A stretch of 64,000 bases of DNA from Candidatus Solirubrobacter pratensis (GTDB lineage Bacteria > Actinomycetota > Thermoleophilia > Solirubrobacterales > Solirubrobacteraceae), in contig NZ_AUEK01000006.1 in the NCBI RefSeq assembly GCF_000425945.1, positions 372,001-436,000 on the forward strand, written 5' to 3'. Of this stretch, positions 21,544 to 28,006 are shown piece after piece (the stretch's first letter is position 1; each line of letters opens with the position of its first letter). A program made the translations under genes and the position numbers. The notes below the pieces were generated by a model that worked only from the letters and a program-made list of their open reading frames with translations, was not told the origin of the DNA and made no database searches.

Positions 21544-22037
21544 GCGCACCCGCCGCGCACCTGCTCGTGATCGGCGAACGCACCGCGCTCGCCTGGGTCC
21601 TCGGCGAACAGCGGATGGCATTCACGGCGAACCGCCGGACGGAGGCGTCGCGACTGCGCAGGGGCGACGCACTGCTGCTCTACACGACGCGCGGCACCTA
21701 CCACAACCCGACGCGCGACCGCGGGCGGGTGATCGGCGAGGCGACTGTGCTCGCGCCGGTCGCTCCGCTGACCGAGCCGGTCGCGTTCGAGGGCCGCGAG
21801 TTCCCGATCGGCTGCCCGCTGCGCGTCGAGCGGCTCGCGCCGCTGCGCACGGGCGTCGAACTCGGCCCACTCGTGCCGGAGCTCGAAAGCTTCCCTGATC
21901 CGGCGACCTGGAGCGCGCGGATGCGGCGGCCGCTCGTCCCGCTCACCGCCGCCGACGCTGAGCGGCTGCGACGGGCGCTCGACGCCATCGCCGGGCCACC
22001 GGAAGCGGTCCTGGACTCGTACCTCGCGCTCGCGTGA
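21540..22037 (+). CDS. EVE/PUA-like domain protein
   Basis: 165-residue single-domain protein with the EVE/ASCH (PUA-like) pattern: WVLGEQRMAF at the start, a RGDALLLYTTRG strand-turn and then DRGRVIGEATV. EVE domains bind modified bases in DNA or RNA and are common in defence islands next to methylases and nucleases, so a role in reading base modification, of self or of phage, is plausible. Here it sits inside the operon, overlapping the methylase stop and the next start by 4 nt each, which implies coordinated production. No enzymatic motif is visible. The assignment is from pattern recognition, without a search. Confidence 0.65.
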   Translation: MSAPAAHLLVIGERTALAWVLGEQRMAFTANRRTEASRLRRGDALLLYTTRGTYHNPTRDRGRVIGEATVLAPVAPLTEPVAFEGREFPIGCPLRVERLAPLRTGVELGPLVPELESFPDPATWSARMRRPLVPLTAADAERLRRALDAIAGPPEAVLDSYLALA

Positions 22038-24205
22038 CGGTCGCGCTCGCCAAGCGCGCGCTGCCGCGCCACCTCATGGGCCAGATGCCGGGCGAGCTCG
22101 CCGAGGCGATTGAGCGCCTGCCCGAGGCGTTCGGCCAGCAGGGGCTCGGCACCAACCTCGACATCAAGGCGCTCCAGGGCCAGCCCGGCCTCTACCGGCT
22201 GCGCGTCGGGGGTTGGCGGGCGGTCTTCCTCCGGGGCGCCGAGGGCTTCCTCGTCGGCGCGATCGGCCCGCGCCGCGACATCTACGAGCGCGTCGCGCGG
22301 ATGCGGCTCGCGCGCAAGGGCACGGGCCTGCGTCTGCTCGAGGCGCGTGCGCCCGCGGAGCCCGAAGACGGGGCACGTGCCCGCGCCGCAGGGACCACCC
22401 GGGCACGCGCGCCGCGGCCAGTCGAGCACAATCCCCTGTCGCCGTTCTCCGACGCGGAGCTGCGCAAGATCGGCGGCGTCGACGACGAGTTGCTCGCGTT
22501 CCTGCGCGCACTCCCGGAGAGCGTCGATGTCGCGGCCGCGCTCGGCGAGCGCCTCGAGGACGCGGATCTCGCGCTGCTCCTGACCGATCTGTGGGAACGC
22601 CCGCGAGTCCACATTTCCACGTTTTCCGACGGCGACGTGCCGAGCGTCGAAGCGCTGCTGATGGGCGCTGACGAGCTCGAGGAGCGCCTCAGCGCGTCGG
22701 ACAGCGCGACCGAGTTGGTCGCCACGTCAGGTACTTCCCAGATCCAACGACTCCTCGACGGAAGCATCGAGGAATGGATGGTCTACCTGCACCCGACACA
22801 GCGATCGATCGTCCAGGCCGCCTTCAACGGCCCGGCCCGCGTGCGTGGCGGGCCGGGCACGGGCAAGACCGTGGTTGCGCTTCACCGCGCGCGGCGGCTG
22901 GCCCGCACCGCGCCGGGAGAGCAGCGGATCCTCCTGACCACGTTCCTGCGCACGCTGCCGAAGGTCTGGCACGGGCTGATGGGGCTGATGGACGCCACGG
23001 CGCTCGCCCGGCTCGACGTGGTCAACCTCGACGCGCTCGTCGCCCGCATCTTGCGCGACGCCGGCGAGCGCGTGAGCTACATGGAGGACGAGCAGCGCCG
23101 CTCGCTGGCAACGGCGCTGGTGCGCCGCCACGGTCTCGAATCCGCCCTCGGCGGCAACCCGACGCTGCTGCTGGAGGAGCTCGACGCATTCGTCATCGGG
23201 CGCGGAATGCGTGATCCCGAGGAGTACTTCGCGCTGCGCCGACGCGGCGGCGGGAGCCCGCTCGCCCGCCCGGAGCGGGAGCGTGTATGGGCGGCGGGCG
23301 AGGACTACCGCCGCCAGCTCGCGCGCCAGCGCAAGCTCGACTACGGCCTCGCGCGCCTGCGTGCCCTCGAACTGGTGCGAGAGGGCGCGGGCGAGCGGTA
23401 CGCCGGTGTGGTCGTCGACGAAGCACAGGACCTCAGCGAGATCAGCGTCCGTCTCCTCCACGGGCTCGATGCGAGCCCGGGCCACTCGGGGTTGATGATT
23501 GTCGGCGACGGTCAGCAGTCGATCTATCCGGGCGGGTTCTCGCTTCGCTCGCTCGACATCGACGTGCGCGGCCGCGGACGCGTGCTGACCGAGAACTGGC
23601 GCAACACCTGGTCGGTCTGGACCGCGGCGCGGGCGATCGTGGAAGGCGAGGCGTTCGATGATCTCGACGAGGACGTCGGACTGCGACCCACCGGCGAGGA
23701 GCCGGCGCCGCTGACCGTCGGTGAGCCGGCCGAGCTGCACGTTCTGCGCTCCCCCGCGGAGGAGCTCGAACTGCTCGGCGCCCTCGTCGCCGAGCGGGTC
23801 GAGGCCGGCATCGATGCAGGCGACATCGCAGTCCTGGTCGATGTCCGCCGCAAGGGTGCAGACGCCGAGCGCGCGTTGAAGGCCGCGGGCGTTCCGACGG
23901 AGCGGCTCGACCAATATGAGGGCGAACACGCGAACGGCGTGCTCGTGGGGACGTTCCGGAGGGCCAAGGGCCTCGAGTTCAAGGAGGTCTTCGTCCCCGG
24001 TCTCGCCGCCGCCGAGTGGCCCTCGCGCTGGTTCGTCCCGCCGGATCTGCCGCGGGAGCAGCGCGAGGAGCGCCTCGCGCTGCAGCGGCGGACGCTGTTC
24101 GTCGGCCTGACCCGAGCCCGTGACCGCCTGGCGCTGCTGACGGGCGGCGCACCCGCGGCGCCGGTCGAGCGCGCGCGCTGGGCGTTCGACGTGCGCGAGT
24201 ACTAG
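22034..24205 (+). CDS. UvrD/Rep-type SF1 helicase with RelE/ParE-like N-terminal domain
   Basis: 723 residues. The first 100 or so look like a RelE/ParE toxin fold: ALAKRALPRHL, then NLDIKALQGQPGLYRLRVGG, then GPRRDIYERV. A linker follows, then an SF1A helicase: GGPGTGKT near 273-280, VVVDEAQDL near 459-467, GDGQQSIYPGG, KGLEFKEVFVPGL near 645 and VGLTRARDRLAL near 691. The GTG start overlaps the previous stop by 4 nt. UvrD-like helicases with a RelE-like head exist, but whether the domain cleaves RNA or merely binds is unknown. Within this operon it could couple DNA unwinding to a toxic or RNA-binding output. Confidence 0.82.
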   Translation: MTVALAKRALPRHLMGQMPGELAEAIERLPEAFGQQGLGTNLDIKALQGQPGLYRLRVGGWRAVFLRGAEGFLVGAIGPRRDIYERVARMRLARKGTGLRLLEARAPAEPEDGARARAAGTTRARAPRPVEHNPLSPFSDAELRKIGGVDDELLAFLRALPESVDVAAALGERLEDADLALLLTDLWERPRVHISTFSDGDVPSVEALLMGADELEERLSASDSATELVATSGTSQIQRLLDGSIEEWMVYLHPTQRSIVQAAFNGPARVRGGPGTGKTVVALHRARRLARTAPGEQRILLTTFLRTLPKVWHGLMGLMDATALARLDVVNLDALVARILRDAGERVSYMEDEQRRSLATALVRRHGLESALGGNPTLLLEELDAFVIGRGMRDPEEYFALRRRGGGSPLARPERERVWAAGEDYRRQLARQRKLDYGLARLRALELVREGAGERYAGVVVDEAQDLSEISVRLLHGLDASPGHSGLMIVGDGQQSIYPGGFSLRSLDIDVRGRGRVLTENWRNTWSVWTAARAIVEGEAFDDLDEDVGLRPTGEEPAPLTVGEPAELHVLRSPAEELELLGALVAERVEAGIDAGDIAVLVDVRRKGADAERALKAAGVPTERLDQYEGEHANGVLVGTFRRAKGLEFKEVFVPGLAAAEWPSRWFVPPDLPREQREERLALQRRTLFVGLTRARDRLALLTGGAPAAPVERARWAFDVREY

Positions 24206-24217
24206 GAGGAGACCGCC

Positions 24218-27200
24218 GTGCCCACCACGATCCAGCACCTGTCCATCCGCGTTCCCTGGCACGACCACGGGTGGGAGGGAACCGTCTGCGACGCGCCGTC
24301 GCGCAACGACGCCTGTCTCGTGCTCCCACGCATCAACGAGGAGCGCGTGGACGCGGTCGAGGACGGGCTGCACGGGCGCGACTGGGAGCAGGTGCGGCAG
24401 GCCCAGTGGCCGCCGTGCGTGCGTGAGAAGGCGGGCTTCATGCGCGCGAGCGAACTGCACGTCCCGATCACCCACCCGTATCGCGAGTACTCGCCGGCAC
24501 ATGAAGGGCTCAACCCGCTGCTCCTGCGCATCCCTGCCTACTCGGCACCGTGCGTCCCGTTCCGCTGGATGAGCCGTGACACGGCGGAGGAACTCGCCGC
24601 GGCGGAGGCCGTCGACTACCAGCCGGAGCTCGAGGAGGCCGCGAACGAGCAGATCGGCTTCAACACGAGCTGGGTCCAGGACGGCGGCAACCAGCGGCGG
24701 CTCCTGAACGCATTCTTCGAACGGATTGGCACGGGTTCGCTGTGCTTCTTCTACGCCCGCCGCGTGCCTCACTCCGACGAGGATCGCAAGACCCTGATCG
24801 GCGTCGGACGCGCGCTGCACACCGGCGATCCCTCGGTGTTCAAGGGCGACAACCCGCTCGACACCGTCGCGTGGGAGTGCATGGTGCAGCACTCGATCCG
24901 GCCTGACCACGCCGACGGCTTCCTCTTGCCGTATCACGCCGCGCTGGTCGCGGCCGAGGCCGACCCGTCGATCGACCCGGCGAGCGTCCTCGCGTACGTG
25001 CCGGACGAGGGCTGGGATGAGTTCGCCTACGGCACCGAGCATGTGACACACGACACGGCGATCAGCGCGCTTGTCGCCTGCGAACGGGCCTTGCGAGAGG
25101 CCGAGCGGGTGCTGCCCGGCGCACGCTCGCGCGAGCTGCAGTGGATCTCCGACCGGCTCGGCGAGCTGTGGCGGATGCGTGGCCCGAGCCCCGGCATCGG
25201 CTCGGCGCTCGAGGCTTTCGGCGTGCTCAGTGGGACGCTCGTGCTGCGCCGGCTCGAACCGCACGTGCCGGAGGGCGGCGATCCCTGGGACGTCGTCGAG
25301 GCGGCACTCGCGGACCCGTCGCGCTACGACGTCGCCGACGCGTTCACGCCGAGCCTGGCGAAAAAGTGGTCAGGGCTCGGCACCCAGCGCCGCGAGCTGC
25401 TGAAGCTGCTCTCGCGCTTCGACCTCACGCAGGACCAGGCCAGGCGTTGGTATGACCCGGACGACCGGGCGCTGGCGGGCATCTCCCTGCACGACGGTGA
25501 GATCGTCGCCAATCCCTACGTCCTCTATGAGGCCGACCGTGACCAGCTGGATCCGATCGTCGTCTCGGTCGTCGACCACGGCGCGTTCCCGGCCCCGGTG
25601 ATCGCGGAGCGTCACCCCCTGCCCGAGCCCAGCCGCGTGACGGACAACCAAGACATCCGGCGCAGTCGCGCGCTGCTGATCGAGCAGCTAGAACGCGCAG
25701 CCGATGCCGGTGACACGCTACGCGGCACGGGGCGGCTGGCGCGCGGCGTGCGGGAGATGGAGCTGACGCCGCCGTGCCCGCTCGACGCCGACATGGTCGC
25801 CGCCTACGGCGAGGCGCTCGAGCCGCCGATCCGCCGCGTCGAGCTGCACGGCGGCGCGCCCGCGCTGCAGCTCGATCGCTACGTCGACGGCGGCCGAGTC
25901 ATCCGCGACTTCGTCCTCAAGCGCCGCGGCGGGAAGCGCCACCCGGCCGTGGACGACTGGCGCGCGCGCCTGGACATGGCGCTCGGCGGGCCGGCCGCCC
26001 CGGATGACCCGGACGAGGAGCGGGCGCGTCAGGAGAAGACCTCGGCGCTCGCGGAGCTGCACGAGAGCCGCATGTCGGTGCTCGTCGGCCCGGCCGGCAC
26101 GGGCAAGACGACACTGCTGCGTACGCTCTGCGACCACCCGTCCGTCGACACCGGCAGCGTGCTCCTGCTCGCGCCGACGGGCAAGGCGCGCGTGCGCATG
26201 GCGCAGGCGCTGGAGCGCGAGAGCCAGACGATCGCGCAGTTCCTACTCAAGATTGGCCGCTACGACGCCGAGACGGCCCGCTACCACCGCTCGAGCGGGC
26301 CCGCCGAGGGCGGCTACGGCACCGTGATCGTGGACGAGGCGAGCATGCTGACCGAAGATCAGCTGACGGCAGTGATCGACGGTCTGCGAGGCGTCAAGCG
26401 CTTCATCCTCGTCGGCGATTACCGGCAGCTGCCGCCGATCGGCGCAGGACGCCCGTTCGTGGACATCGTGCACCTGCTCGAGCCCGACCGGGTGGAGGCG
26501 CGCTTCCCGCGGGTCGGCCCGAGCTACGCCGAGCTGACCGTGCCGCGCCGGCCGACGACGATCGCCGGCAAGGTCACGAGCGCCGCGCAGAAGCGCGCCG
26601 ACCTGATGCTGGCCGAGTGGTTCAGCGGCCGCGCGCCGAGCCCGGGCGCCGACGTCGTCTGGGACGAACTACGCAAGGGCGAGGTGGACGGCACGCTCCG
26701 CGTGCTGCGCTGGGAGGGCCCGGACGATCTGCGTGCGCAGCTGCTCGCCGTGCTCGTCAAGGAGCTCGACCTCGACGGACAGGATGACGTGACCGGCTTC
26801 GAGGTCAACTGCGGCGGGTCGGTCTACAACGACAGCGTCTACTTTCACCGCGGGCGCAAAGCGGGTGAGGGTGCCGCGCTGGCGGCGGACGCGTGGCAGA
26901 TCCTCGCGCCCGTGCGTGGGCGCCCGCACGGCGTCCGCGAGCTCAACCGCGCCCTGCACAAGCGCTTTCGCCACAAGGCAATCGAGGACGCGCAGGACCG
27001 CTGGCGGCGCGTGCCGGCGCCGCTCGGCGCCGAGCAGATCGTCTACGGAGACAAGGTGATCAGCGTCCGCAACGAGAGCTGGCGCAAGGTCTTCCCGGAC
27101 AAGGCCGACCGCTATGTCGCCAACGGCGACATCGGGATCGTCGTCGGCCAGTTCAAGGGCAAGACGAGCAAGATCAAGGGCGCGCCGTGGAAGAGCGAGA

Positions 27201-27946
27201 TCGAGCTCAACTCGCAACCCGGCTTCGTCTACGAGTACCGGCCCTCGCACTTCATCGAAGAGGGCGCCGCTCCGCTCGAACTCGCCTACGCGCTAACGAT
27301 CCACAAGGCGCAGGGGAGCGAGTTCGGCCGCACCGTCGTCGTCATCCCGGAGCCCTGTCGGCTGCTCTCACGGGAGTTGCTTTACACGGCGCTGACGCGC
27401 CAGAGCAAGCGGGTGACGATCCTCTACCAGGGCGAGCCGGGAGGGCTGCTGCGGTACGCCGCACCCGAACTGTCCGAGACTGCGGGACGGCTCACGAACC
27501 TGTTCTCGGCGCCCGACATCGTGGAGCGGCCCAACGGCAAGTACCTGGAGCGCGGGCTCATCCACACCACCTCCGGCGGAGACGTCGTGCGGTCCAAGTC
27601 GGAGGCGATTATCTGCGAAGCGCTCTTCGAGCGCGACATCGAGTACGTCTACGAGAAGGAACTGCGCTTCGACGACGGAAGCCGCCGCCTCCCGGACTTC
27701 ACGATCGAGGACGACGACCGCGGTCTGACGATCTATTGGGAACACCTCGGCATGCTGGGCGACACCGAGTACGCGCGGCGCTGGGAGGCAAAGCGCCGCT
27801 GGTACGCGGACCACGGCGTGCTGGAACGATCGGCCGAGCACCCGGACGGCGGGCCGGAGGGAATGCTCGTGTGGACTTCCGACGACGAGCACGGTGGCAT
27901 CGACATCCCGGCGATCAAGGCGTTTGTCGCCGACCTGTTCAGCTGA
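24218..27946 (+). CDS. RecD-like SF1B helicase with C-terminal PD-(D/E)XK nuclease-like domain
   Basis: 1242 residues. A long N-terminal half (1-600) without recognised motifs precedes a RecD-type helicase: VGPAGTGKTTLL near 622-633, VIVDEASML near 703-711, GDYRQLPPIG near 733-742, ALTIHKAQGSEF near 1025-1036 and YTALTRQ near 1056. The C-terminus has the PD-(D/E)XK layout: SKSEAIICEAL near 1127, LPDFTIEDD near 1158, IYWEHLGM near 1171 and WEAKRRWY. A strong AGGAGGAG-type ribosome site sits just before the GTG at 24218, 12 nt after the UvrD-like gene, so it belongs to the same operon. The protein is a potential helicase-nuclease effector. Confidence 0.85.
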   Translation: MPTTIQHLSIRVPWHDHGWEGTVCDAPSRNDACLVLPRINEERVDAVEDGLHGRDWEQVRQAQWPPCVREKAGFMRASELHVPITHPYREYSPAHEGLNPLLLRIPAYSAPCVPFRWMSRDTAEELAAAEAVDYQPELEEAANEQIGFNTSWVQDGGNQRRLLNAFFERIGTGSLCFFYARRVPHSDEDRKTLIGVGRALHTGDPSVFKGDNPLDTVAWECMVQHSIRPDHADGFLLPYHAALVAAEADPSIDPASVLAYVPDEGWDEFAYGTEHVTHDTAISALVACERALREAERVLPGARSRELQWISDRLGELWRMRGPSPGIGSALEAFGVLSGTLVLRRLEPHVPEGGDPWDVVEAALADPSRYDVADAFTPSLAKKWSGLGTQRRELLKLLSRFDLTQDQARRWYDPDDRALAGISLHDGEIVANPYVLYEADRDQLDPIVVSVVDHGAFPAPVIAERHPLPEPSRVTDNQDIRRSRALLIEQLERAADAGDTLRGTGRLARGVREMELTPPCPLDADMVAAYGEALEPPIRRVELHGGAPALQLDRYVDGGRVIRDFVLKRRGGKRHPAVDDWRARLDMALGGPAAPDDPDEERARQEKTSALAELHESRMSVLVGPAGTGKTTLLRTLCDHPSVDTGSVLLLAPTGKARVRMAQALERESQTIAQFLLKIGRYDAETARYHRSSGPAEGGYGTVIVDEASMLTEDQLTAVIDGLRGVKRFILVGDYRQLPPIGAGRPFVDIVHLLEPDRVEARFPRVGPSYAELTVPRRPTTIAGKVTSAAQKRADLMLAEWFSGRAPSPGADVVWDELRKGEVDGTLRVLRWEGPDDLRAQLLAVLVKELDLDGQDDVTGFEVNCGGSVYNDSVYFHRGRKAGEGAALAADAWQILAPVRGRPHGVRELNRALHKRFRHKAIEDAQDRWRRVPAPLGAEQIVYGDKVISVRNESWRKVFPDKADRYVANGDIGIVVGQFKGKTSKIKGAPWKSEIELNSQPGFVYEYRPSHFIEEGAAPLELAYALTIHKAQGSEFGRTVVVIPEPCRLLSRELLYTALTRQSKRVTILYQGEPGGLLRYAAPELSETAGRLTNLFSAPDIVERPNGKYLERGLIHTTSGGDVVRSKSEAIICEALFERDIEYVYEKELRFDDGSRRLPDFTIEDDDRGLTIYWEHLGMLGDTEYARRWEAKRRWYADHGVLERSAEHPDGGPEGMLVWTSDDEHGGIDIPAIKAFVADLFS

Positions 27947-27986
27947 AACCCTGATCCTTCGGCGAGGACGGTCAGGAATCGGCGAC

Positions 27987-27999
27987 TAAGTTCGACTTA
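27987..27999. promoter_or_regulatory. Small palindrome (TAAGT-TCG-ACTTA) in front of the HelD-like gene
   Basis: A 13-bp inverted repeat lies in the 60-bp gap before ATG 28007, in locally AT-richer DNA. The gap is the largest in the cargo operon and could hold an internal promoter or operator. There is no Shine-Dalgarno-like sequence near 28007. Confidence 0.25.
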
Positions 28000-28006
28000 C
28001 TTAACG

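Noticed and set aside
22727-25264. 845-codon open frame on the minus strand
   Set aside because: It spans the junction of two well-supported helicase genes on the other strand, and its composition is non-protein-like.
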